Assembly: GCF_020991415.1 (NCBI RefSeq)
Contig: NZ_JAJMOY010000002.1
Location: 310,001-374,000 of the forward strand
Reading direction: 5' to 3'
DNA: 64,000 nucleotides
Source: Flavobacterium sp. ENC
GTDB lineage: Bacteria > Bacteroidota > Bacteroidia > Flavobacteriales > Flavobacteriaceae
Under the pieces are notes generated by a model. The model was given only the letters and a program-made list of their open reading frames with translations, had not been told where the DNA came from and did not search any database. Below are positions 17,758 through 26,562 of this stretch, one piece after another (position 1 is the first letter of the stretch; every line of letters starts with the position of its first letter). The position numbers and the translations under genes are program-made.

Positions 17758-19272
17758 ATGAAAAATAAATATATAAAAACATTTTGTATCGCAATTATCA
17801 GTGCCCTGACACTGTCTTCCTGTGATAAAGGATTCGAGGAACTGAATACAAATCCAAATGCCCTGACAGATCCGGCTTTAAAATCAATGTTTACGCTTGC
17901 GGAAATCTATGTGGACGGACAGGATTTTTCGAATACAAGAGGAAATAATATCTATGCCGCGCAATATGTGCAGCATTTCGCTTCCTTGGGCGGCGGATCA
18001 AAATACACGTATTCTTCGGAGTATTCAGGTGCTTTATTTGGAGAAACATACGGGAAAGGACTGAATCAGATTTTTCAGCTATTATCGGTAACACCCGATG
18101 CACCGGAAAATTCGAACATGGTTCAGGCCCTTAGGATTATGAAAGTATTCCTGTTTCAAAAACTGACAGATACCTACGGTGAAGTTCCTTATTTCGAAGC
18201 CGGAAAAGGATATAACGGAAATATTTTTGCCCCAAAATATGATACGCAGGAAGCGATTTACAATGACCTTTTAAAAGAACTGGATGAAGCCGGAACAGCA
18301 TTAGATGCCAATAAAGCTTTTGTCGGAAATGCCGATTTGTATTATCAGAGTGATGTTACAAGATGGAAAAAACTGGCCAACTCCCTAATGTTGAGAGTAG
18401 CAATGCGTTTGTCTAAAGTAAATCCTGCCAAAGCAAAAGAGTATGTGGAAAAAGCAGTTGCAAAAGGAGTTTTTACCTCTAATGATGACAGTCTTGTACT
18501 AAAACATGATGCAGGTCCTGCAGGAGTGAAAACAAATCCGATCACCTCTTCATGGGTTAGAAATGACCTGAACGGCGGGGAATCGAATATCAAATTCAGT
18601 AAAACTTTTATCGATTTATTGAAGAATACCAACGATCCGCGTTTAAGAATTTACGCTAAACTGGAAGCAACAGGAAACAACAATCCGGCAAGCCAGCAAG
18701 GTTTGCCAAATGATGCCAAAGAATTTCCGGGAGGAGACAAAAAGCTTTTCTCAGACCCGAATACTTCTACAGTCTTGCGTTTAGATGCCCCAACTTTAAT
18801 CATGTCTTACGCTGAAATAAAGTTTATACTGGCGGAAGCAGCCGTACGAGGATGGAATGTGGGAGGAACAGCACAGCAACATTATGAAGACGGTGTAAAA
18901 GCAGCTATGGAAGTGCTGACTATTTTCGGAGATAAAGTACCTGCGGTGACTACAGCGGAATACAATACATATATTACTACTTATCCGTTTAAATCGGCCG
19001 GAACAGAGGCTCAGAAAATAGAACAAATTATAACTCAGAAATGGATTGTATTGTTGTTCAATGGTTTTGAAGCTTTTTCGGAGTACAGAAGAACAGGTTA
19101 TCCGGTATTGGTTCCGGTGAATGATCCTACGGGCGAGACCAAAGGAACTATTCCGAGAAGACTGATTTACGATCAGTCGGAACTTATTACCAATGAAGCC
19201 AATTACAAAGCGGCCATACAGCGTCAGGGACTGGATTTGATGACAACCAGAATCTGGTGGGACAAAGTGTAA
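17758..19272 (+). CDS. SusD/RagB-like glycan-binding lipoprotein
   Basis: 504 residues with a lipobox LSSC (Cys22), the CDKGFEELNTNPN start typical of SusD homologues, and TPR-like helices (for example IMKVFLFQKLTDTYGEVPYFEA and IMSYAEIKFILAEAAVRGW). It ends with a conserved C-terminal region (TRIWWDKV). It is the surface lid of the SusC transporter and binds the glycan substrate. A terminator follows, so the enzyme genes downstream are probably transcribed separately or by read-through. Confidence 0.93.
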   Translation: MKNKYIKTFCIAIISALTLSSCDKGFEELNTNPNALTDPALKSMFTLAEIYVDGQDFSNTRGNNIYAAQYVQHFASLGGGSKYTYSSEYSGALFGETYGKGLNQIFQLLSVTPDAPENSNMVQALRIMKVFLFQKLTDTYGEVPYFEAGKGYNGNIFAPKYDTQEAIYNDLLKELDEAGTALDANKAFVGNADLYYQSDVTRWKKLANSLMLRVAMRLSKVNPAKAKEYVEKAVAKGVFTSNDDSLVLKHDAGPAGVKTNPITSSWVRNDLNGGESNIKFSKTFIDLLKNTNDPRLRIYAKLEATGNNNPASQQGLPNDAKEFPGGDKKLFSDPNTSTVLRLDAPTLIMSYAEIKFILAEAAVRGWNVGGTAQQHYEDGVKAAMEVLTIFGDKVPAVTTAEYNTYITTYPFKSAGTEAQKIEQIITQKWIVLLFNGFEAFSEYRRTGYPVLVPVNDPTGETKGTIPRRLIYDQSELITNEANYKAAIQRQGLDLMTTRIWWDKV

Positions 19273-19298
19273 AATAATTAATTTTGGTTGGTTAGTTA

Positions 19299-19338
19299 AA
19301 ATAAGTCGGGTACTATCCTGTTATCCGGCTTATTTTTT
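19299..19338 (+). terminator. Terminator after the SusCD pair
   Basis: AAATAAGTCGG at 19299-19309 pairs with CCGGCTTATTT at 19325-19335 (one G-T wobble), followed by TTT. It lies 26 bases after the SusD stop. Confidence 0.75.
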
Positions 19339-19724
19339 AATCATTCTGCTGATACCGGTTCAAAAGAGTTCCTATTGTTAACGTTTACTTTAAGGCAATA
19401 ATGTCTTTTTTTTCGCAACAGCCAGAAGTGCTTTTGCTGAAAAAGAGGAGATTTTTTTTCATAGAAATCAAAACAATAGAGAATTGCTTTTTTTTAAATG
19501 TATTAAAAGGGATAAAAACTGAAATAGAAGAAATTATACCACCATTCCGGGAGAATTATGCGACGTAAAATTAATTGCCGGATATTTTGTTAGCGATTCG
19601 TAAACACGCAATTTGAAGAGAGAATAATGGTCTGGCGCTTCATTACTACTTCTACTGTTTCTAATTAGCACTTTGGCTTTTTTAAAAATTAAAACTTAGG
19701 CACTCCTATTTTATACTAAGTAAA
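19339..19724. other. Intergenic region upstream of the mannosidase genes
   Basis: About 385 bases without a credible gene. The sequence is AT-rich with A and T runs. No perfect -7 box or copy of the 22-bp operator was found, only a TTTACT half-site around 19385. How the enzyme genes are transcribed is unclear. Confidence 0.5.
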
Positions 19725-21713
19725 ATGAATTATAAAAAAAACTTTTTTACGATAATCTGCATTGGTCTCTTCCATCTTTCATCTGTAGCGATTGCACAGC
19801 ATATTGATTTGAAGAAAGGCTGGAACTACCGTGAAGAGAAAACACAAAAATGGTATCCGGCCACAGTTCCCGGAGAAATACATACCGATTTAGTACGCAA
19901 CAAAGCAATCCCGGATCCCTTTTACAGAGACAATGAAAAGAAATTAGCATGGATCGAACGTAAAAACTGGGAATATAAAACTACATTTCAGGTATCCGCG
20001 GCAACGCTAAAAAAGAAAAACACGGAATTGGTTTTTGACGGACTGGATACTTACGCCACCGTGTACCTCAATAATCAGCTCGTTTTAAAAGCAGATAATA
20101 TGTTCCGTCAATGGCGTGCAGATGTAAAAAAAATACTAAAATCAGGCAACAATGATTTGGTTATCATATTTCAGTCCGCTCAGAATGTGGTCGATTCACT
20201 GGCTAAAAAAGACCTGCCTTTTGTCATTCCGGATAACCCACGCGCTTATGTCCGCAAAGCACAATATCATTTCGGATGGGACTGGGGACCAAAATTTACC
20301 ACCTGCGGAATTTGGAAAACACCCAGATTAGAGGCCTACGATACAAAAGAGGCAGAGCAGCCCTATGTTTTGAATCGAAAAATAGAACTGGTGCAGCAAC
20401 CCGACAGCCTTGGAAAATCCTTTTACTTTAAAATTGACGGCAAACCTGTATACATGAAAGGAGCGAACTATATTCCTTCCGACGCTTTTCTGTCCAGAGT
20501 GACCAAAAAAGAATACGAAAAGGTAATTGCCCTGGCAAAAGACGCTAATATGAATATGCTTCGCGTCTGGGGCGGTGGTGTTTATGAAGATGACTATTTT
20601 TATGATTTATGCGATAAATACGGAATCAATGTCTGGCAGGACTTTATGTTTGCCGGCACCATGGTTCCCGGAGACAAAGCTTTTTTTGACAACGTTAGGG
20701 AAGAAGTCAAATATCAGGTGAAACGACTGCGTCACCATAAAAGTATTGTTTTGTGGTGTGGCAATAACGAAGCCGACGAAGCCTTTAAAAACTGGGGCTG
20801 GCAAAAAAGCATGAAAATGTCAAAACAGGATTCAACCCGATTGTGGAAGGATTATGTGCGTTTATTTCAGGACAGTATTCCAAAATGGGTCAGTGAAGTC
20901 GATGGGAAGCGTCCGTATATTAGTTCTTCACCTTTGTTTCACTGGTCCAGGAAAGAAAGTATAAAACAGGGAGACAGTCATTACTGGGGAACCTGGTGGG
21001 GATTGGAAGACATAGAAGTGACGAAGGAAAAAACCGGACGTTTCGTGAGCGAATACGGAATGCAGTCCCTGCCCAGTTATTCGTCTGTCGAAAAATTTAC
21101 CTTGCCGGAAGACCGCTATTTATATTCCGATGTGTTGCAGGCCCATCAAAAAGCAGGCAAAGGTTTTTTGAAATTAGATTCGTATCTAAACCGGTATTTT
21201 ATAGACTCCGTAAAAATCAAAAAGATGAATCTGGAGGATTATACGTACCTGACACAGTGTTTGCAATATTACGCCCTTAAAAACATAATAGGTATTCATC
21301 GCTCCAAAGCACCCTATAATATGGGAACCCTGGTCTGGCAGCTTAACGACTGCTGGCCCGTAGCAAGCTGGAGTGTCACCGATTACGACAACCGGCAGCC
21401 GAAAGCGGCGTGGTATGCCATGCGGGAAGCTTACAGAGATGATGTAACACCTGAAATTGACCTGATCCGTCCAAAAGATTTACAATTGGAAGATCCGGAA
21501 ATAAGCTGGAAGTTAAAAGGAAATAAAGTAATTTTAAAGGCCTTAAAACCTGCAAAATATGTTTATATTTCAATCAGAGGATATACCGGAAAATGGAGCG
21601 ATAATTATATCGATTTAAAAGCCGGGGAAGAAAAAATAGTTTCTTTTGAAGGAAAATTAACAAAGCCGGAGGTTAGAGTTTATTCTTTATATGAGGTTCT
21701 TAAAAGGTACTGA
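19725..21713 (+). CDS. GH2 beta-mannosidase lacking two beta-sandwich domains
   Basis: 662 residues with signal peptide (to about residue 24). Residues 25-205 are the sugar-binding N-terminal domain. The TIM barrel follows from about 237 (YMKGANYIPSD). WCGNNE contains the probable acid/base E349, and RFVSEYGMQS contains nucleophile E443, spaced as in beta-mannosidases. Family members usually have about 820-860 residues. Here the Ig-like domain normally found between LEAYD and ELVQQPDS is almost absent, and so is the domain before IRPKDLQLEDPEI. The last domain (PEISWKLKGNKVIL) is present. The missing parts are removed in frame. Would cleave the Man-beta-1,4-GlcNAc of N-glycans or beta-mannosides. 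The last codons run into an intergenic repeat. Confidence 0.8.
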   Translation: MNYKKNFFTIICIGLFHLSSVAIAQHIDLKKGWNYREEKTQKWYPATVPGEIHTDLVRNKAIPDPFYRDNEKKLAWIERKNWEYKTTFQVSAATLKKKNTELVFDGLDTYATVYLNNQLVLKADNMFRQWRADVKKILKSGNNDLVIIFQSAQNVVDSLAKKDLPFVIPDNPRAYVRKAQYHFGWDWGPKFTTCGIWKTPRLEAYDTKEAEQPYVLNRKIELVQQPDSLGKSFYFKIDGKPVYMKGANYIPSDAFLSRVTKKEYEKVIALAKDANMNMLRVWGGGVYEDDYFYDLCDKYGINVWQDFMFAGTMVPGDKAFFDNVREEVKYQVKRLRHHKSIVLWCGNNEADEAFKNWGWQKSMKMSKQDSTRLWKDYVRLFQDSIPKWVSEVDGKRPYISSSPLFHWSRKESIKQGDSHYWGTWWGLEDIEVTKEKTGRFVSEYGMQSLPSYSSVEKFTLPEDRYLYSDVLQAHQKAGKGFLKLDSYLNRYFIDSVKIKKMNLEDYTYLTQCLQYYALKNIIGIHRSKAPYNMGTLVWQLNDCWPVASWSVTDYDNRQPKAAWYAMREAYRDDVTPEIDLIRPKDLQLEDPEISWKLKGNKVILKALKPAKYVYISIRGYTGKWSDNYIDLKAGEEKIVSFEGKLTKPEVRVYSLYEVLKRY

Positions 21714-21787
21714 GGTTCTAAGTTGCTGAGGTACTAAGGTACTAAGGTTCAGAGGAACAAAGGTTCAAAGGGACAGAGGTTCAAAGA
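21680..21787 (+). repeat. Short tandem-like repeat AGGTTCTAAG/AGGTACTAAG
   Basis: Imperfect 8-12-base units built on GAGGTTCTAAGG, GAGGTACTAAGG, AAGGTTCAGAGG and AAGGTTCAAAGG. The repeat begins inside the last codons of the GH2 gene (EVLKRY plus stop) and fills the gap to the next gene. Similar repeats are widespread between genes in flavobacteria. No function is assigned. Confidence 0.7.
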
Positions 21788-21864
21788 AAAATAATCCGTG
21801 TAAAACCCGTTCAACGCTCGTCATCCGTGACCCATCAAAAAAGTCAAATATTAAAACAAAACAA

Positions 21865-24141
21865 ATGTTTACAAAATATAACAAAATAGCCTTTAGCGGA
21901 ATTTTAGCTTTAAACCTGTTTTTGGCCAGTCCGGTACTTTCACAGGAAAAGAAAGCAAAACAGAAAAGTGTTGATTACACCCAATATGTAAATCCATTCA
22001 TTGGCTCTGCGGGTCATGGTCACGTATTTGTGGGGGCTAATGTTCCTTTTGGAGCCGTTCAGCTGGGGCCGGTAAATGTTTTTGAAGGCTGGGACTGGTG
22101 CAGCGGGTATAATTACGCCAGCAACACCATCTTAGGTTTTACGCATACCCATTTGAGCGGCACGGGAATCGGGGATTTAAACGATATTCTTTTATTGCCT
22201 GTATCCGGAAAAGTGGCCCTTACCAAAGGAACCAAAGAAGATATGGCAAAAGGTTACGGTTCTTACTTTTCACATCAAAACGAAGTAAGCCAACCGGGTT
22301 ATTACAGCGTTGTGTTAGATAAATATAAAATCAAAGCCGAATTAACAGCAAGTGAAAGAGTCGGTTTCCATAAATACACTTTCGATTCTGCGAATGATGC
22401 TCATGTTTTACTGGACCTTGCTGATGGAATAGGATGGGACAAACCCGTAAAAACGTTTATAAAAAAAATAAACGAAACGACTCTTGCCGGCTATCGATAT
22501 TCGGCAGGCTGGGCCACTGATCAGCGTATTTATTTTACGATGGAATTCTCAGAACCGATTGCCGCTATTGCCTTATATGACAGTATTGCTCCGGTAAAAG
22601 GCAGTGAAGGAGAAGGTGTGCGAATGAAAGTCGTTTTAGATTTTAAAGCTTTAAAAAACAAACAGGTTCTGGTAAAAGTCGGAATCTCTCCTGTAAGTTC
22701 CGAAAATGCCGCTGCCAATATAAAAGCAGAAATTCCTGCTTGGGATTTTGACCAAACCGTAAAAGCTGCCAGCTCAAAATGGAATAAAGAACTCAACAAA
22801 ATTCAGATCCAGGCAGACGACAAAACAATGAAAGTTTTTTATACTTCCCTGTATCATACGATGTTTGCGCCTTCTATTTTTAACGATGCTAACGGAGATT
22901 ACAGAGGAACCGATAAAAAGGTCTATGAGAAAGCTGACTTTACCAATTACACCACTTTTTCACTTTGGGATACCTACAGAGGTTTACATCCGTTGTACAC
23001 TATTACACAGCCTGATAAGATTAACGATATCGTCAAATCTTTTTTGGCGATTTATCAGCAGCAGGGCAGATTACCGGTCTGGCATTTGATGGGGAATGAA
23101 ACCAATACGATGAATGGAAATCACTCCATTGCGGTTATCGCAGATGCCTACCTGAAAGGATACAGAAATTACGATACGGCACTTGCCTACGAAGCCATCA
23201 AAAAAACCGCCATGCAAACCCGCGACGGAATGGATTATGTTCAGCAATTGGCCTACATTCCTGCTGATAAAATGCTCGAATCCGTTGGAAATGCTTTGGA
23301 ATATGCCATTGATGATTATTGTGTGGCCCAAATGGCAAAAGCCTTAAACAAGACCGAAGATTATGCTTATTTTACCAAAAGAGCCAATTTGTATAAGTTC
23401 TATTTCGATAAAGAAACCACTTTCATGCGTGGTAAGTTAACCGATGGAAAATGGAGAACGCCTTTCAATCCGCTTTCTTCAGTGCACCGCAAAGACGATT
23501 ATGTAGAAGGAAATGCCTGGCAGTACACCTGGCTGGTGCCTCAGGATCCATATGGTTTGATTGATTTATTTGGAAGTGAGGATAAGTTCGTAGCTAAATT
23601 AGACGCCTTATTCGTACTGACTGATAAAGTGGAAGGAGAAGAAGTTTCTCCCGATATCAGTGGACTGATCGGACAATACGCACAGGGAAATGAGCCCAAT
23701 CACCATATTCCATATCTATATGCGTACGCCGGACAGCCCTGGAAAACAGCAAAACTAATTCGTGAAATTGACGATAAATTTTACACCACAAAACCCGACG
23801 GCTTGTGCGGCAATGAAGACTTAGGACAAATGTCTGCCTGGTATGTGCTCTCATCTATGGGATTCTATTCCGTTAATCCCGCCAATGGAATTTATGTTTT
23901 GGGAAGTCCGTTGGTCAATACGGCTACAATCCATCATAAAGAAGGGATTTCCTTTACATTGAAAGCAATCGATAACAGCAAAACGAACCTGTATATTCAA
24001 AAAGCAGAGTACAACGGCAAACCGTATACAAAATCCTATATCACACACGATATGATCGTAAAAGGAGGAGAATTAAAATTGTATATGGGCAGCAAACCTT
24101 CTTTGACTTTTGGAGTTAAGAAAGAGGACAGGCCGATTTAG
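21865..24141 (+). CDS. GH92 alpha-mannosidase with Glu at the acid position
   Basis: 758 residues with signal peptide. The N-terminal beta-sandwich begins YVNPFIGSAGHGHVFVGANV; the helical catalytic domain carries GNEPNHHIPYLYAYAG (E610, probable general acid) and CGNEDLGQMSAWY (base Asp). GH92 enzymes are calcium-dependent exo-alpha-mannosidases; the presence of Glu plus a His pair suits the ordinary alpha-1,2-type group, although linkage cannot be fixed by eye. It acts in the periplasm or on the cell surface on mannan or high-mannose N-glycan fragments. Neighbours GH2, GH92 and GH125 support that role. Confidence 0.9.
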   Translation: MFTKYNKIAFSGILALNLFLASPVLSQEKKAKQKSVDYTQYVNPFIGSAGHGHVFVGANVPFGAVQLGPVNVFEGWDWCSGYNYASNTILGFTHTHLSGTGIGDLNDILLLPVSGKVALTKGTKEDMAKGYGSYFSHQNEVSQPGYYSVVLDKYKIKAELTASERVGFHKYTFDSANDAHVLLDLADGIGWDKPVKTFIKKINETTLAGYRYSAGWATDQRIYFTMEFSEPIAAIALYDSIAPVKGSEGEGVRMKVVLDFKALKNKQVLVKVGISPVSSENAAANIKAEIPAWDFDQTVKAASSKWNKELNKIQIQADDKTMKVFYTSLYHTMFAPSIFNDANGDYRGTDKKVYEKADFTNYTTFSLWDTYRGLHPLYTITQPDKINDIVKSFLAIYQQQGRLPVWHLMGNETNTMNGNHSIAVIADAYLKGYRNYDTALAYEAIKKTAMQTRDGMDYVQQLAYIPADKMLESVGNALEYAIDDYCVAQMAKALNKTEDYAYFTKRANLYKFYFDKETTFMRGKLTDGKWRTPFNPLSSVHRKDDYVEGNAWQYTWLVPQDPYGLIDLFGSEDKFVAKLDALFVLTDKVEGEEVSPDISGLIGQYAQGNEPNHHIPYLYAYAGQPWKTAKLIREIDDKFYTTKPDGLCGNEDLGQMSAWYVLSSMGFYSVNPANGIYVLGSPLVNTATIHHKEGISFTLKAIDNSKTNLYIQKAEYNGKPYTKSYITHDMIVKGGELKLYMGSKPSLTFGVKKEDRPI

Positions 24142-24148
24142 GGAGTTT

Positions 24149-24262
24149 TCAGTCTCGGTCTCGGTCACAGTTTTCAGTCTCAGTTTTCAGTCACAACTCA
24201 CAACTCATAACTCAAAACACACAACTCATAACTCATAACAGATAACTCACAACTCATAATCA
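24149..24262 (+). repeat. CAGTCTCAG and AACTCATAACTCA repeat block
   Basis: The stretch is composed of copies of TTTTCAGTCTCAG/TCGGTCTCGGTCA followed by AACTCATAACTCACAACTCA-like units. It resembles the repeat blocks at 41110-41445 and 45376-45565, so this dispersed family occurs at three separate gene boundaries in this window. Confidence 0.75.
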
Positions 24263-24270
24263 ATTAAAAC

Positions 24271-26556
24271 ATGAAAATAAGGAGTTTAATTTTTTTAGGA
24301 TTATTACAATATTGTGTTTTTCTAAACGCGCAGGTTAAAACTTTAGATCCGGTAGAATATGTAAATCCGCTGATGGGAACACAGTCGCTTCCCAATCTTT
24401 CGAATGGAAACACCTATCCGGCGATTTGCAGGCCCTGGGGAATGAATTTCTGGACACCGCAAACCGGAAAAATGGGCGACGGATGGGCGTATACCTATAC
24501 CGCAGAAAAAATAAGGGGATTCAAGCAAACCCACCAGCCATCACCGTGGATGAATGATTACGGACAGTTTTCGATTATGCCTGTTACAGGTAAACTGGCT
24601 TTTACAGAAGACGAACGTGCCAGCTGGTTCAGTCATAAGGCCGAGGTTTCAAAACCGTATTACTACAGTGTCTATCTGGCGGATTATGATGTCACAACAG
24701 AAATTACCACGACAGAAAGAGCGGCACATTTTCAGATTACATTTCCGGATAATGAAAAATCTTCTATTGTAATTGATGCTTTCAATAAAGGTTCCTACAT
24801 TAAAATTATTCCGTCAGAAAATAAAATTATCGGTTACACCACCCGCAATAGCGGAGGAGTTCCGGAGAATTTCAAAAACTATTTCGTATTGCAGTTCGAC
24901 AAGCCGTTTTTGACCCATTCGACCTGGAATGAAAAAATTCTGGAAAAAGATAAATTAGAGTTGACAGGCACTCATGTAGGTGCCGTAATTGGTTTTAAGA
25001 CGCAAAAAGGAGAAAAAGTAAACATAAAAGTAGCTTCTTCTTTTATCAGTACAGCGCAGGCAGAATTAAATTTAAAGAACGAATTAGGATCGGCTACTTT
25101 TGACGAGACTGTAGCAGAATCCAAAAAAGAATGGAACAAAGTTTTAGGAAAAATAACGGTTGAAGACACGAACGAAGAGCAGTTAAAAACGTTCTATTCC
25201 TGTTTGTACCGCACGGTGTGTTTCCCGCAAAAGCAGTACGAAATAGATGCCGATGGAAAAATCATGCATTACAGTCCGTACAACGGAAAAGTACTGCCGG
25301 GCTATATGTTTGCAGGAACCGGTTTTTGGGATACTTTCCGCGCTTTGTACCCTTTATTGAATTTAGTCTATCCTTCTATAAACAAAGAAATGCAGGAAGG
25401 GTTGGTAAATGATTATAAAGAAGGCGGTTTTTTACCGGAATGGTCCAGTCCCGGTTTTAGAAATGTCATGGTAGGAAATAATTCAGCCTCCGTAGTTTCG
25501 GATGCCTATATGAAAGGACTAAGAGGTTATGATATCAACACCCTTTACGAAGCCCTGCTGCACGGAGCGAATACCGAAGGACCGATGGACGCAGTCGGCA
25601 GAAAAGGAGTGAATTACTACAATACATTAGGTTATGTTCCTTATGATGCCGGTATTAACGAAAATGCTGCGAGAACACTGGAATATGCTTACGATGATTT
25701 TACGATCTGGAAGCTGGCCAAAGCCCTAAACCGTCCGAATAAAGAAATCAGGCTGTTCGAAAAACGAATGATGAATTATAAAAACCTTTACAATCCGGCT
25801 ATCGGACTCATGAGCGGAAGGAACAAAAACGGAAGTTTTCCGGCCAATTTTAATCCGTTTAAATGGGGAGATGCCTTTACGGAAGGGAACAGCTGGCATT
25901 ACAGCTGGAGTGTTTTTCACGATGTTCACGGCTTAATCGATCTGATGGGCGGCGAAAAGGCTTTTACAGCCAAATTAGACGCCGTATTCACCACACCTCC
26001 GGTTTTTGATGATAGTTATTATGGATCCGTTATTCACGAAATCCGCGAAATGCAAATCATGAACATGGGACAATATGCACACGGCAATCAGCCGATTCAG
26101 CATATGATTTATTTATACAATTACGCAGGAGAACCCTGGAAAACACAATACTGGGCAAGAGAAGTGATGAACCGTCTGTACAAACCAACGCCGGACGGAT
26201 ATTGCGGTGATGAAGACAACGGACAAACTTCAGCCTGGTATATTTTCTCGGCTATGGGATTCTATCCGGTTTGTCCCGGAACCGATGAATATGTGCTGGG
26301 GGCACCCTTATTTAAGAAAACAACCCTGCAGCTGGAAAACGGAAAACAGCTTATCATCAATGCGCCCGATAATTCAGAAATCAATAGATATGTCAATGAA
26401 TTAAGATGGAATAATTCGAAACATAACAAAAATTACATCAATCATTTTGATGTGTTAGAAGGTGGCGAATTAAATTTTGATATGACCAGTTCCCCTAATT
26501 TACAAAGAGGTACAGCAGCAGAAGCGTATCCGTATTCTTATTCAACTTCAAAATAA
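24271..26556 (+). CDS. GH92 enzyme with Gln at the usual acid position (possible mannosyl-phosphate hydrolase)
   Basis: 761 residues with signal peptide. The N-terminal domain starts YVNPLMGTQSLPNLSNGNTY and the catalytic part holds GDEDNGQTSAWY with the base Asp retained. At the position of Glu610 in the neighbouring GH92 gene the sequence reads GNQPIQHM, with Q607. In GH92 the acid Glu is needed for glycosidic leaving groups. A GH92 mannosyl-phosphate hydrolase that removes Man-alpha-1-phosphate caps from yeast glycans has Gln there (recalled from published work on that enzyme). The gene may therefore uncap phosphomannan of fungal glycoproteins. The alternative is another activity of this subgroup. 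Confidence 0.85.
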   Translation: MKIRSLIFLGLLQYCVFLNAQVKTLDPVEYVNPLMGTQSLPNLSNGNTYPAICRPWGMNFWTPQTGKMGDGWAYTYTAEKIRGFKQTHQPSPWMNDYGQFSIMPVTGKLAFTEDERASWFSHKAEVSKPYYYSVYLADYDVTTEITTTERAAHFQITFPDNEKSSIVIDAFNKGSYIKIIPSENKIIGYTTRNSGGVPENFKNYFVLQFDKPFLTHSTWNEKILEKDKLELTGTHVGAVIGFKTQKGEKVNIKVASSFISTAQAELNLKNELGSATFDETVAESKKEWNKVLGKITVEDTNEEQLKTFYSCLYRTVCFPQKQYEIDADGKIMHYSPYNGKVLPGYMFAGTGFWDTFRALYPLLNLVYPSINKEMQEGLVNDYKEGGFLPEWSSPGFRNVMVGNNSASVVSDAYMKGLRGYDINTLYEALLHGANTEGPMDAVGRKGVNYYNTLGYVPYDAGINENAARTLEYAYDDFTIWKLAKALNRPNKEIRLFEKRMMNYKNLYNPAIGLMSGRNKNGSFPANFNPFKWGDAFTEGNSWHYSWSVFHDVHGLIDLMGGEKAFTAKLDAVFTTPPVFDDSYYGSVIHEIREMQIMNMGQYAHGNQPIQHMIYLYNYAGEPWKTQYWAREVMNRLYKPTPDGYCGDEDNGQTSAWYIFSAMGFYPVCPGTDEYVLGAPLFKKTTLQLENGKQLIINAPDNSEINRYVNELRWNNSKHNKNYINHFDVLEGGELNFDMTSSPNLQRGTAAEAYPYSYSTSK

Positions 26557-26562
26557 ACTTTT

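Noticed and set aside
19385..19394. Half-site TTTACT of the 22-bp operator before the GH2 gene
   Set aside because: Only one half matches and symmetry is absent, so it is likely chance.
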